Assembly: GCA_017934845.1 (NCBI GenBank)
Contig: JAGBIR010000058.1
Span: 1 to 12,663, forward strand
Length of the DNA: 12,663 bases
Direction: 5' to 3'
Origin: Alistipes sp.
GTDB lineage: Bacteria > Bacteroidota > Bacteroidia > Bacteroidales > Rikenellaceae
Shown here: positions 6,962-12,663 of the stretch, in pieces
Position numbering within the stretch: the first letter of the stretch is position 1
Layout of the letters: each line of letters begins with the position of its first letter
Made by a program: the position numbers and the translations under genes
Notes under the pieces: generated by a model
The model's database searches: none
What the model was told of the DNA's origin: nothing
Seen by the model: only the letters and a program-made list of their open reading frames with translations

Positions 6962-8638
6962 ATGAGTGCGAAGAAGAGATATAATGCCAAAGTGCTGTCG
7001 ATAGCCTTTCTTGCTGCGTTGATGTTGCCCGTAGTGATATTGGCTTTTACCGAGCATAACCCGTTTTGGGTGACGGTGGTGGGGTTGCTGCTGCCGCTGG
7101 GTGCATACGCGCTGTTTGCGGCCATGTCGCATCGCTCGGGACGTATGGTGTGGCTTGGTGCATTGTTCCTGTTTTTTAGCGCCTTTCAGGTTGTTATATC
7201 CTATCTTTTTGGCGAATCGGTCGTGGCGGCCGATATGTTCTTGAATCTGCTTACAACCAACGCTGGTGAGGCTACCGAGCTATTGGGTAATATCTATCCG
7301 TCGATTATTGCTGTGTGCGTAATTTATATCCCAATTCTGTGGTACGCAGCGGCCCATCTGCGTCATGGCGTCGTTTTGGAGGATAGTGTGCGACGAGGGC
7401 TTGCTACGCTTGGAGGTGTGTCGCTTGCGGTTGGCTGCTTTGTGCTGTGGGTGGGATTCCCCGGTAGAGCAAAGTCGATTTTGCGGGATGACGTGTTCCC
7501 CGTAAACGTATGTTACAACTTTTGTTTAAGCCTGTCGGAAGCCGAGAAAATAGAGGACTTTAAGACCACGTCGCAGGGCTTCTCCTATATGGCCCAACGC
7601 GATGTCGAGCCGCAGTGCCGCGAGATATATGTGTTAGTTATAGGCGAGGCTTCGCGCGCTGCAAATTGGCAACTCTACGGCTACGAGCGACCTACAAATC
7701 CGAGGCTTGTCGCGCGCGATGATATACATCTGTTTCGCGGTGTTACTACGCAGAGCAACACCACGCACAAGAGCGTGCCGATGATGCTATCGTCGATTCA
7801 CACCTCGCAACACGATGAATTGTACCGACGTTCGGGACTGCCGGCACTATTCCGCGAGGCGGGATTCACTACCTATTTTATCTCGAATCAGTCGCCTCAA
7901 GGGGCAATGATTGACCATCTGGCGAGCGATGCCCACAAGGTGATTTATGTCGATGAACCGCATTATGATGCTCAGATGGTAGAGATTATGCGCAAGGCGA
8001 TACATACCGACCCTTCGCCGCGTATGTTATTTATACTGCACACCTATGGCTCGCACTTCAGCTACCATCAACGCTATCCGAGCGAGTTCACGATTTTTAG
8101 ACCCGCCGCCGATGTGGCCATTACGCGTAAGAACATTGTGCCTATACGTAACGCCTACGACAATTCGGTCCTCTATACCGATTACTTCTTGAGTGAGGTG
8201 ATAAAAACGCTCGAGAAATACCCTTCAATAAGTAGCGCAATGCTCTATTGCTCGGATCATGGCGAGGATCTGTTCGACAACGGTAATGGTCGCTTCCTGC
8301 ACTCTTCGCCTACGGTGACCTACTACCAACTGCACGTGCCCGCTTTGGCGTGGTTTTCGTCGGGATATAGGCAGAATTTTGGCGAAAAGGTGGAGGCCGC
8401 AATGTCGAATATCGATGCACCGGCTACGACGCATAGCGTCTTTCATACGATGGCCGATATAGCCGCGATACGTTCGCCTTATGTTGATTGCAGTGTGTCG
8501 CTTGTGAACAGTAAGTTCGATTCGGCTGCCGAGCGACTATATCTCGACGACCATAACAATGCCGTCGCGCTCGATGAAGAGATTGGTATTGATGCTACCC
8601 AGCGGGAGCTGTTCCGTCGTGCCGGAGTTGGGTTGTAG
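6962..8638 (+). CDS. Phosphoethanolamine transferase (EptA/CptA-like, sulfatase fold)
   Basis: This 558-residue inner-membrane enzyme probably moves phosphoethanolamine from phosphatidylethanolamine onto lipid A or another envelope glycan. Five hydrophobic segments near residues 11-30, 36-55, 62-82, 112-131 and 148-166 precede a periplasmic alkaline-phosphatase-type domain. Metal-site motifs are VLVIGEASRAANWQLYGYERPTNP (E229) and YCSDHGEDL (D432, H433). LHTYGSHFSYHQRYP (359-373) matches the family HxxGSHxxYxxRYP pattern. The nucleophile region reads TTQSNTTHKSVPMM (262-275); the catalytic threonine is probably T267 or T268. Established EptA enzymes have CGTATxxSVP here. The cysteines that form disulfides in proteobacterial EptA are mostly absent. 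Bacteroidetes lipid A is known to carry phosphoethanolamine, which fits. The ATG follows a 234-base gap holding the hairpin element. Confidence 0.88.
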   Translation: MSAKKRYNAKVLSIAFLAALMLPVVILAFTEHNPFWVTVVGLLLPLGAYALFAAMSHRSGRMVWLGALFLFFSAFQVVISYLFGESVVAADMFLNLLTTNAGEATELLGNIYPSIIAVCVIYIPILWYAAAHLRHGVVLEDSVRRGLATLGGVSLAVGCFVLWVGFPGRAKSILRDDVFPVNVCYNFCLSLSEAEKIEDFKTTSQGFSYMAQRDVEPQCREIYVLVIGEASRAANWQLYGYERPTNPRLVARDDIHLFRGVTTQSNTTHKSVPMMLSSIHTSQHDELYRRSGLPALFREAGFTTYFISNQSPQGAMIDHLASDAHKVIYVDEPHYDAQMVEIMRKAIHTDPSPRMLFILHTYGSHFSYHQRYPSEFTIFRPAADVAITRKNIVPIRNAYDNSVLYTDYFLSEVIKTLEKYPSISSAMLYCSDHGEDLFDNGNGRFLHSSPTVTYYQLHVPALAWFSSGYRQNFGEKVEAAMSNIDAPATTHSVFHTMADIAAIRSPYVDCSVSLVNSKFDSAAERLYLDDHNNAVALDEEIGIDATQRELFRRAGVGL

Positions 8639-8678
8639 GCTACGATGCCAACCCATCTGCTGAGTAGTCAATACAAAA

Positions 8679-8709
8679 AAGGTGTACCCAACTCTTTTGG
8701 ATACACCTT
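8679..8709. terminator. Terminator between the transferase and the histone-like gene
   Basis: AAGGTGTACCCA (8679-8690) and TGGATACACCTT (8698-8709) pair over 12 positions with one mismatch. An A6 run at 8675-8680 becomes a T run on the minus strand, so it is an intrinsic terminator for the leftward histone-like gene. It also sits 40 bases after the rightward transferase stop. Confidence 0.8.
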
Positions 8710-8741
8710 AATAGTATTGTGCAAGTACTCTTATCGTAGGA

Positions 8742-8918
8742 CTATTTCTTTGCCTCCTCAACAGAAACCTTGCGGAACTCCTTCAAAAGCTTTGTAAGCT
8801 CCAACGCAGCCTTGCGAGCACGTGTGCCAGCTGCTTTGTTGTTCTTCTCAACCTGAGCTGCTGCGTTAACTGCGAAAAACTCCATCTGTGCATTGATCTG
8901 ATCTACCAAATTCTTCAT
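8742..8918 (-). CDS. Histone H1-like protein (Hc1 family), 58 residues
   Basis: Reading the minus strand gives a 58-residue protein from MKNLVDQINAQME to VSVEEAKK. It matches the small Hc1/histone-H1-like proteins found in nearly all Bacteroidales, recognised by the segment NNKAAGTRARKAALELTKLLKEF (positions 27-49). Such proteins are lysine- and alanine-rich and are thought to bind DNA, though their role is little studied. It is a single-gene unit with its own promoter and terminator. There is no Shine-Dalgarno; the ATG lies in an AT-rich leader, usual for the phylum. The function is inferred from family resemblance only. Confidence 0.88.
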   Translation of the reverse strand: MKNLVDQINAQMEFFAVNAAAQVEKNNKAAGTRARKAALELTKLLKEFRKVSVEEAKK

Positions 8919-8949
8919 AATATTGTGTTTTAATGGTTTGTTCTATTTG

Positions 8950-8978
8950 CAAAGATATAAACTTTTTCAAAAATCCAA
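8950..8978 (-). promoter_or_regulatory. Promoter of the histone-like gene
   Basis: On the minus strand TTG (8976-8978), an 18-base spacer and TATCTTTG (8950-8957) match the Bacteroidetes promoter. The -7 box lies 31 bases before the ATG. Confidence 0.7.
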
Positions 8979-9052
8979 CTATTTTCTATCGAAAAACCAA
9001 TAATATTTAGCATCAAAGTTGCATTTTAGCTCATTGCGAAGGCTCTCGAGTG

Positions 9053-9081
9053 TTGTATTTTGCATTTTAGTGCTATATTTG
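9053..9081 (+). promoter_or_regulatory. Promoter of the Cys-rich membrane protein gene; decides its start
   Basis: TTG (9053-9055), an 18-base spacer and TATATTTG (9074-9081) form a good Bacteroidetes promoter. Transcription would start near 9088. That excludes the in-frame ATG at 9060 and supports translation from 9102. Confidence 0.65.
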
Positions 9082-9101
9082 TGGCTGTAATAACTATTGG
9101 T

Positions 9102-9248
9102 ATGGAGTTTCAGATTATAATCGTAGCGGTGGTCGTAGCCCTTGCTTTTGCGTGGGTGGTGCGGGGTGTTGTGCGTGCGTTCGGTTCGCGCCGTCGCAAC
9201 CAGTGCGCCTCGTGCGACGACGAGTGCTGCCCCTACCGCCGCAAGTAA
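9102..9248 (+). CDS. FeoB-associated-type Cys-rich membrane protein, 48 residues
   Basis: This small protein has one membrane helix (residues 4-20), then a basic stretch RGVVRAFGSRRR (21-32), and a cysteine cluster C35, C38, C42, C43 in CASCDDECCPYRRK. The layout matches the FeoB-associated Cys-rich membrane proteins (PF12669), which often follow feoB and may help ferrous iron uptake. No feoA or feoB lies in the window, so here the gene is a single unit between its own promoter and a strong terminator. An in-frame ATG at 9060 would add 14 residues but lies upstream of the predicted transcription start. Family call by eye; metal binding is inferred. Confidence 0.7.
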   Translation: MEFQIIIVAVVVALAFAWVVRGVVRAFGSRRRNQCASCDDECCPYRRK

Positions 9249-9269
9249 TCCTCACATAAACTTCCCGAA

Positions 9270-9312
9270 AACAAAAATCGATGTCAGAATCTCTCCGACA
9301 TCGATTTTTGTT
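9270..9312. terminator. Strong bidirectional terminator
   Basis: AACAAAAATCGATGTC (9270-9285) and GACATCGATTTTTGTT (9297-9312) form a perfect 16-pair stem with an 11-base loop. The T-rich arm gives a T run on both strands. It ends the Cys-rich protein gene on the plus strand and also lies 14 bases past the stop of the leftward leucine-rich-repeat remnant, which suggests it once served that gene. Confidence 0.9.
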
Positions 9313-9326
9313 GGTATGGATGATTG

Positions 9327-9482
9327 TTACTCTGCATCTTCCTCGGTCGAAGGATCTGCAAAGATATAATCGGCATACTCGCTCCAACCCTCGGCAGTTC
9401 GATATGCCTCGACAGAAGATGCAGGAACATAAATCTTACGACTATAGGCATTGTATTCAAAAGCGGAAAAATTCTCGGATAC
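9327..9482 (-). pseudogene. Remnant: C-terminal end of a BspA-like leucine-rich-repeat protein
   Basis: The minus strand has an open stretch of 51 codons between an in-frame stop (TAG at 9483-9485) and a TAA at 9327-9329, with no ATG, GTG or TTG start. It encodes AFEYNAYSRKIYVPASSVEAY (about residues 7-27) and then WSEYADYIFA (33-42). The pattern IYVPxxSVEAYRxAxGWSEYADYI is the characteristic end of BspA/LRR_5-type surface proteins of Bacteroidales. The upstream 170 bases are AT-rich promoter sequence in all frames, so the rest of the gene is gone. The tail could have been left by a deletion or by insertion of the neighbouring lipoprotein operon. It is too short to be a working protein. Confidence 0.75.
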
Positions 9483-9512
9483 CTATTAATTTGTAAAATA
9501 TATTGTGTGTTT

Positions 9513-9543
9513 TTTGTCTTTTGTTATTGTTTTGTTATCTTTG
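9513..9543 (+). promoter_or_regulatory. Promoter of the lipoprotein operon
   Basis: TTTG (9513-9516), a 19-base spacer and TATCTTTG (9536-9543) match the Bacteroidetes consensus fully. The predicted transcript starts near 9550, giving a leader of about 105 bases before the first lipoprotein. The leader contains a 12-codon open frame (9586-9621, MAELITNFVEK). Confidence 0.75.
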
Positions 9544-9654
9544 TAATAAGCGAATTTTTTGTTGAAGATTGAAGCGTAAGTTGCGATGGCTGAACTCATT
9601 ACGAATTTTGTAGAGAAATAGCTGAGTATTAAATATTTAGTAAAACGGGTGTTT

Positions 9655-10071
9655 ATGCGAAGAATTGGATACATATTAGTATTTGCCTTGTCGTTTGTCT
9701 TGATGACGTCGTGTGCTACGCATCGAAAACTGCTGAAAAAACCGCAGCAAATAGGTGTTTGGGTGCTTGACTCCGATTCGTTGCCGATTAGGAATTATGC
9801 GGGCGCGGTATGGCTCGGTAGTCCGATTAATAAGATAGTACATGGATGGAGCTCGGGCTATGGTGTAGTAAATGGCGTTGCGAAGGGTGGAGCATACCCG
9901 ATAGCAGTATTTACTCAATTCAAGATGCGTAAGTGTGATTATATTGTTGTTGAAGCCCCCGGCTATTTCTCCGATACTATTCCGTTCGGTGAGATTACAG
10001 GAGGTCATATAAGGGTATTTTTGCAGCGTGATCCAAATAGTGAAATCCCCGAGCGACGATATGAACTTTAA
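9655..10071 (+). CDS. Small lipoprotein, first of a tandem family of three
   Basis: This 138-residue protein has a lipoprotein signal: basic MRR, a hydrophobic core and lipobox LMTSC with C20 as the lipidated residue. The mature part reads IGVWVLDSDSLPIR, then later KMRKCDYIVVEAPGYFSDTIPF. This resembles a beta-sandwich of the carboxypeptidase regulatory-like type (VxDxxGxPVxxA ... DYxxVxxPGYxxxxIPF). Residues after the cysteine (ATHRK) lack the acidic export signal of Bacteroidetes surface lipoproteins, so it probably faces the periplasm. An in-frame GTG at 9649 is less likely than this ATG. I do not recognise a named family, and no function is proposed. The next gene starts 12 bases after the stop. 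Confidence 0.75.
   Translation: MRRIGYILVFALSFVLMTSCATHRKLLKKPQQIGVWVLDSDSLPIRNYAGAVWLGSPINKIVHGWSSGYGVVNGVAKGGAYPIAVFTQFKMRKCDYIVVEAPGYFSDTIPFGEITGGHIRVFLQRDPNSEIPERRYEL
9677..9717 (+). repeat. 41-base direct repeat, copy 1 (signal-peptide coding)
   Basis: These 41 bases encode most of the signal peptide and lipobox (VFALSFVLMTSCA) of the first lipoprotein. They are identical to 10109-10149 in the second gene and lie in the same reading phase, with the copies exactly 432 bases apart. Confidence 0.95.
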
Positions 10072-10083
10072 TGTTTGGTGGCT

Positions 10084-10524
10084 ATGAAACGATTATTTCA
10101 ATATGCGATAGTATTTGCCTTGTCGTTTGTCTTGATGACGTCGTGTGCTTCGTATCGAAATTTAGTTTACGATATGGGGGAGTATCGTTTTACGATTGTC
10201 GATGAACAAGGCAATGGAGTCGAGAATGCATTCGCTATGGGTGTTCTAACGCGAAATAGAAAAGAGGTGAATCGCCGAGGATCCTTTATGATTAATTGTC
10301 TTAGCTTACCGATGTGGCATTTAGATAATAAGGATGAGGCGCGGCAGCCTCATGTAGCAGTTGTACATTTAAGTGCGAAGATGCGACGACCCGATTATTT
10401 TTTGGTGGGGGCTTTTGTCGGGTATAAGTATGTAAAAATCCCCTACCGAAAGTCGATGGAACGCGATATTACGGTGGTGCTGGAGGTCGATTCGGCTACT
10501 CTTTTCCCGCGAATTCGCCGATAA
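10084..10524 (+). CDS. Small lipoprotein, second of the tandem family
   Basis: This 146-residue lipoprotein has MKRLFQYAIVFALSFVLMTSC, with C21 as the lipidated residue; the leader is nearly identical to that of the first gene. The mature part has diverged strongly, but keeps the same order: YRFTIVDEQGNGVENAFA near residues 33-50, then MRRPDYFLVGAFVGYKYVKIPY before a closing strand DITVVLEV. As in its neighbours, the residues after the cysteine are ASYRN with no acidic sorting signal. An in-frame TTG at 10075 is rejected in favour of this ATG. It lies 38 bases before the third gene, in one operon. The family is unnamed to me. Confidence 0.75.
   Translation: MKRLFQYAIVFALSFVLMTSCASYRNLVYDMGEYRFTIVDEQGNGVENAFAMGVLTRNRKEVNRRGSFMINCLSLPMWHLDNKDEARQPHVAVVHLSAKMRRPDYFLVGAFVGYKYVKIPYRKSMERDITVVLEVDSATLFPRIRR
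10109..10149 (+). repeat. 41-base direct repeat, copy 2 (signal-peptide coding)
   Basis: Identical to 9677-9717. Recombination between the two copies would delete 432 bases and leave one in-frame lipoprotein with the second mature domain. Confidence 0.95.
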
Positions 10525-10562
10525 GCGGTGTGATAAATAGGAAGTAACTTATTTGGCTGATT

Positions 10563-11033
10563 ATGAATAGATTGTTGTGGATAATATGTGCGGGTGCGAT
10601 ATTGGCGTCGTGTGCCTCGGCTCGTAAGGCGTTGCCTATACGCGAACAACCGCGTTATAATATTCAGGTTGTTGATGTTAATGGCTTGCCGGTGCGCGAT
10701 GCTATGGTGTGGCCCTATGTTGTGGGGTGCGAGGATAAGGTGGTGTATGGCGATTTGGCTTCTAATAGCTTGGGCATATATACAGTCAAAGTACCATTTA
10801 ATATGAAGGCGCGCAAGGATTATTTCTATATCCAGAAGCCGGGCCATTACCCGATAGTGCTGCCTTTCCGCGATTCAATGGTGAGCGATACGGCGCGTGT
10901 GGAGCTGGTGCGCAATCCCGAAATTAAGTTCCATCCTCGTGCTGTGCCTTTCTATCGCTATCCCGACGAGATTAAGAGCGAGGTCAAGGCTGCAATGCAG
11001 AAAGCAAAGCAGGAGGGCTATTTCAAAGAATAA
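10563..11033 (+). CDS. Small lipoprotein, third of the tandem family
   Basis: This 156-residue lipoprotein has a shorter leader, MNRLLWIICAGAILASC, with lipobox LASC and C17 lipidated, followed by ASARK. The fold signature is clearest here: YNIQVVDVNGLPVRDAMVW, SNSLGIYTVKVPF, then KDYFYIQKPGHYPIVLPFRDSM and DTARVELVRNP. This fits a carboxypeptidase regulatory-like beta-sandwich. A charged C-terminal tail of about 30 residues, rich in K and E (EIKSEVKAAMQKAKQEGYF), looks helical and is not present in the two other copies. It ends the operon, 21 bases before a strong terminator. The function is unknown. Confidence 0.75.
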   Translation: MNRLLWIICAGAILASCASARKALPIREQPRYNIQVVDVNGLPVRDAMVWPYVVGCEDKVVYGDLASNSLGIYTVKVPFNMKARKDYFYIQKPGHYPIVLPFRDSMVSDTARVELVRNPEIKFHPRAVPFYRYPDEIKSEVKAAMQKAKQEGYFKE

Positions 11034-11054
11034 GGGACAGAAAGTGCATAAACA

Positions 11055-11088
11055 AACAAGTCCGGTCGAGCGAAAGACCGGACTTGTT
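11055..11088. terminator. Terminator of the lipoprotein operon
   Basis: AACAAGTCCGGTC (11055-11067) and GACCGGACTTGTT (11076-11088) form a perfect 13-pair stem with loop GAGCGAAA. It lies between the convergent lipoprotein operon and the leftward barrel gene, 21 bases past each stop, and probably serves both. Confidence 0.85.
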
Positions 11089-11109
11089 GTGTAGAATAGA
11101 GTGTGTAAG

Positions 11110-11574
11110 TTAGAATCGGAATACGCAGCTCAAACCTATGCTACCGAAACCATCGCCAAAACTGTCATTTAATAGGAAGAGCGTCGGACGATAATCGACA
11201 GCGAGGGAGATGGGTGCGCCTTTGAAATGGATACCGAAGGCAACGTCACCCGCTATGCCTATGTTGAAATCGCTAGACTCGCCATTGTCGTAAATGCCCA
11301 AAGCACCTCCAACTCCAGCCTGCAAGAACCAGTTGCCGGCCTTGGGAGTCCAATCTGTCCAGCGGAAACACTCCCAATTATAGATACACGTAGCGAAGAG
11401 GCTGCCGTCGAAGTCGAAAAGACCTGCGTTGACCTTTAATACATCGCCCGAATTAAACATATGCTCGTACTGAAGTTCGGCTCCGCTACCCACACGAAGA
11501 CCGAGTGCATTGTCCTGCGCGAAAGTCGTTGCGGTAAAGATTGTAAGGGCTACCGCGAGAATCAATTTTTTCAT
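11110..11574 (-). CDS. Small outer-membrane beta-barrel protein
   Basis: This 154-residue protein has a clear signal peptide, MKKLILAVALTIFTATTFA, cleaved before QDNALGLR. The mature part is about 135 residues of alternating polar and hydrophobic strands, such as AELQYEHMF, VLKVNAGLFDF, WFLQAGVGGALGIY, IAGDVAFGIHF and ISLAVDYRPTLFLL. It ends in CVFRF, where a C-terminal phenylalanine is the usual outer-membrane insertion signal. Size fits a barrel of eight strands. The open frame extends upstream to 11634, but translation should begin at 11574, where the signal peptide starts and just after a plausible promoter. It lies downstream of rmuC. The specific function is unknown. Confidence 0.82.
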   Translation of the reverse strand: MKKLILAVALTIFTATTFAQDNALGLRVGSGAELQYEHMFNSGDVLKVNAGLFDFDGSLFATCIYNWECFRWTDWTPKAGNWFLQAGVGGALGIYDNGESSDFNIGIAGDVAFGIHFKGAPISLAVDYRPTLFLLNDSFGDGFGSIGLSCVFRF

Positions 11575-11603
11575 ACTCTGTCTGTTTAAGTTTGTAACTA
11601 TTG

Positions 11604-11635
11604 CAAAGAAAATAAAAATATTGCAATTGACCAAA
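11604..11635 (-). promoter_or_regulatory. Promoter of the beta-barrel gene
   Basis: On the minus strand TTTG (11632-11635), a 20-base spacer and TTTCTTTG (11604-11611) fit the Bacteroidetes pattern with one mismatch in the -7 box. It lies 29 bases before the preferred ATG and within the longer open frame, supporting the later start. Confidence 0.5.
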
Positions 11636-11662
11636 AAAATTAAACAAATCGGCCAATTTTTT
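11634..11662 (-). terminator. Weak AT-only hairpin after rmuC
   Basis: AAAAAATT (11634-11641) and AATTTTTT (11655-11662) form an eight-pair A-T stem, followed by a T on the minus strand, 23 bases after the rmuC stop. It overlaps the -33 box of the barrel promoter. With no G-C pairs it is a weak candidate. Confidence 0.3.
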
Positions 11663-11685
11663 CAATAGATTGACTTCAGACAATG

Positions 11686-12663
11686 TTATGCAATCTCCTC
11701 GTCGAGTGAGTCGGTGAGTGATTTAGGTAGGCTCTTTTTTGATTGAACTCCCAGCTTACGCATACGCTCGCCCAAGCGCACAATGTTGTTATTGCCCTTT
11801 TTTAGGCGTTTGTAGGCCTCATCGTAACGCGCGCGGGCTTGGTCAAGACCTGCGCCGATACCCTCGAGAGCGGTCGTAAAATCGACCAATTGGGCGTATA
11901 GTTTCTCGGCATTCTCCAAGATGGCTTGCTGGTTGCGGCTCTGGTCGTCGCGACGCCACAAATCATCGACAATCTTCAGCAGTGCAAAGAGATTGGTCGG
12001 TGACGAAATGATAACCTTCTTCTCGTAGGCTTCGCTCCACAGCAGGCCATCCTCCTTCAACGCGTCGAGGAAGGCGGGCTCATTCGGTACGAACATAATG
12101 ACAAAGTCGGGCGACTGCAGCAACTGCTGGTAGCTCTTCGCGCCAAGCTCCTTAACATGCTTGCGTACCGAGTCGATATGGGCCGCCATAGCAGCGCGAC
12201 GCGTCAACTCATCCTCGGCCGCAACGTAGTTTACATAGGCCGTAAGCGAGACCTTTGAGTCGATAACTATCTGCTTGCCTTCGGGAAGGTTTAGTATAAC
12301 GTCGGGGCGCAGATTTTGTCCCGTATCATCCTTTAAGTTGTGCTGTGTGTGGTAGTGTACGCCGCGAATGAAGTTGAAGTTTTCGAGTATTGTCTCCAAT
12401 ATCACCTCGCCCCAATCGCCCTGCACCTTTGAGTTGCCTCGCAAAGCGCGCGTGAGGTTGGTGGTCTCGGTGGTGATTCGTGCGTTAAGCTCCATCAGAC
12501 GATTAAGCTCGCTCTTGAGTGCGCCACTCTGCTCGTTCTGGTGAGAGTAGATGCTCTCTACGCGCTCGCGGAAATCCTTTATATTATCCTTGAAGGGTTT
12601 GAGGATTATATCCATCGACTCGCGGTTCTCCTGCTTGAAGAGACGGCTCTGCTCGCCCAAAAC
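11686..12663 (-). CDS. rmuC: DNA recombination protein RmuC (C-terminal part)
   Basis: About 325 codons of an RmuC-family protein are present; the frame stays open to the right edge, so the N-terminus (usually a membrane helix and more coiled coil) lies outside. A TTG at 12658-12660 is the first start-like codon but is not believed to be the true start. The family core is clear: a coiled coil, then GNSKVQGDWGEVILETILE, then the nuclease-like motif RPDVILNLP ... IVIDSKVSL with the DxK typical of a PD-(D/E)xK fold, and VPNEPAFLDAL. RmuC is linked to limiting recombination at short inverted repeats in E. coli. A second coiled coil (AILENAEKLYAQLVDF and after) and a basic, serine-containing tail close the protein. 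Confidence 0.93.
   Translation of the reverse strand, partial: VLGEQSRLFKQENRESMDIILKPFKDNIKDFRERVESIYSHQNEQSGALKSELNRLMELNARITTETTNLTRALRGNSKVQGDWGEVILETILENFNFIRGVHYHTQHNLKDDTGQNLRPDVILNLPEGKQIVIDSKVSLTAYVNYVAAEDELTRRAAMAAHIDSVRKHVKELGAKSYQQLLQSPDFVIMFVPNEPAFLDALKEDGLLWSEAYEKKVIISSPTNLFALLKIVDDLWRRDDQSRNQQAILENAEKLYAQLVDFTTALEGIGAGLDQARARYDEAYKRLKKGNNNIVRLGERMRKLGVQSKKSLPKSLTDSLDEEIA

Noticed and set aside
9060-9101. Upstream in-frame ATG for the Cys-rich membrane protein
   Set aside because: A good promoter at 9053-9081 overlaps it, so the transcript should begin after this codon; the protein from 9102 matches the family layout.
9115-9387. 90-codon minus-strand open frame across the Cys-rich gene and terminator
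   Set aside because: It reads through a perfect terminator hairpin, has arginine-rich low-information sequence and is antisense to a real gene.
9649-9654. GTG start for the first lipoprotein
   Set aside because: The ATG at 9655 gives a normal basic signal-peptide start (MRR), so the extra two residues are not needed.
10075-10083. TTG start for the second lipoprotein
   Set aside because: The ATG at 10084 gives MKR followed by the hydrophobic core, matching the first gene.
11575-11634. Longer start for the outer-membrane barrel protein
   Set aside because: It would put 20 residues in front of a clear signal peptide and would overlap the predicted promoter.

Overview
The window looks like chromosomal DNA from a Bacteroidales bacterium, possibly Alistipes or another Rikenellaceae-type gut commensal; the genus is a guess. 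Four things point there. Seven transcription units carry a Bacteroidetes-type -7 box (TAnnTTTG or one base off), usually with a TTTG/TTG element 18-20 bases upstream. Start codons lack Shine-Dalgarno sequences. The gene content is typical: an M56 peptidase fused to a TonB C-terminal domain, a 58-residue Hc1/histone-H1-like protein, and the tail of a BspA-type leucine-rich-repeat protein. Small lipoproteins also have the expected lipoboxes. No tRNA, rRNA, CRISPR array, insertion sequence or prophage gene was seen.

Left part (1-3560). A BlaR1-like membrane metallopeptidase with a periplasmic coiled-coil repeat and a TonB-type C-terminus runs rightward. It converges on prs (PRPP synthetase) across two hairpins. 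Upstream of prs on the minus strand lies engB (ribosome-assembly GTPase). Each of prs and engB has its own promoter.

Middle (3560-8640). A low-molecular-weight phosphotyrosine phosphatase and a membrane-anchored class-C beta-lactamase-fold serine hydrolase form a leftward pair. Rightward from there come a DoxX-family membrane protein, a secreted YtfJ-like thioredoxin-fold protein, a 230-base gap with two long imperfect hairpins, and a phosphoethanolamine-transferase-type sulfatase-fold enzyme that probably modifies lipid A or another surface glycan.

Right part (8640-12663). This is the accessory-looking section. It has a tiny histone-like gene facing left and, divergent from it, a 48-residue FeoB-associated-type Cys-rich membrane protein. 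A start-less remnant of a BspA-like protein shares the Cys-rich gene's terminator hairpin. Next are three tandem, diverged small lipoproteins in one operon; the first two have 41 identical bases in their leaders. After a strong terminator come a small outer-membrane beta-barrel protein and the 3' part of rmuC, both leftward.

The core genes cover nucleotide supply, ribosome assembly and genome maintenance. The rest is biased to the cell envelope: signalling peptidase, lipid A modification, lipoproteins, outer-membrane barrel and secreted proteins. No clear new multi-gene system is evident. The best leads are the structured or repeated element at 6741-6876, the lipoprotein cluster, and the coiled-coil insert in the M56/TonB protein.
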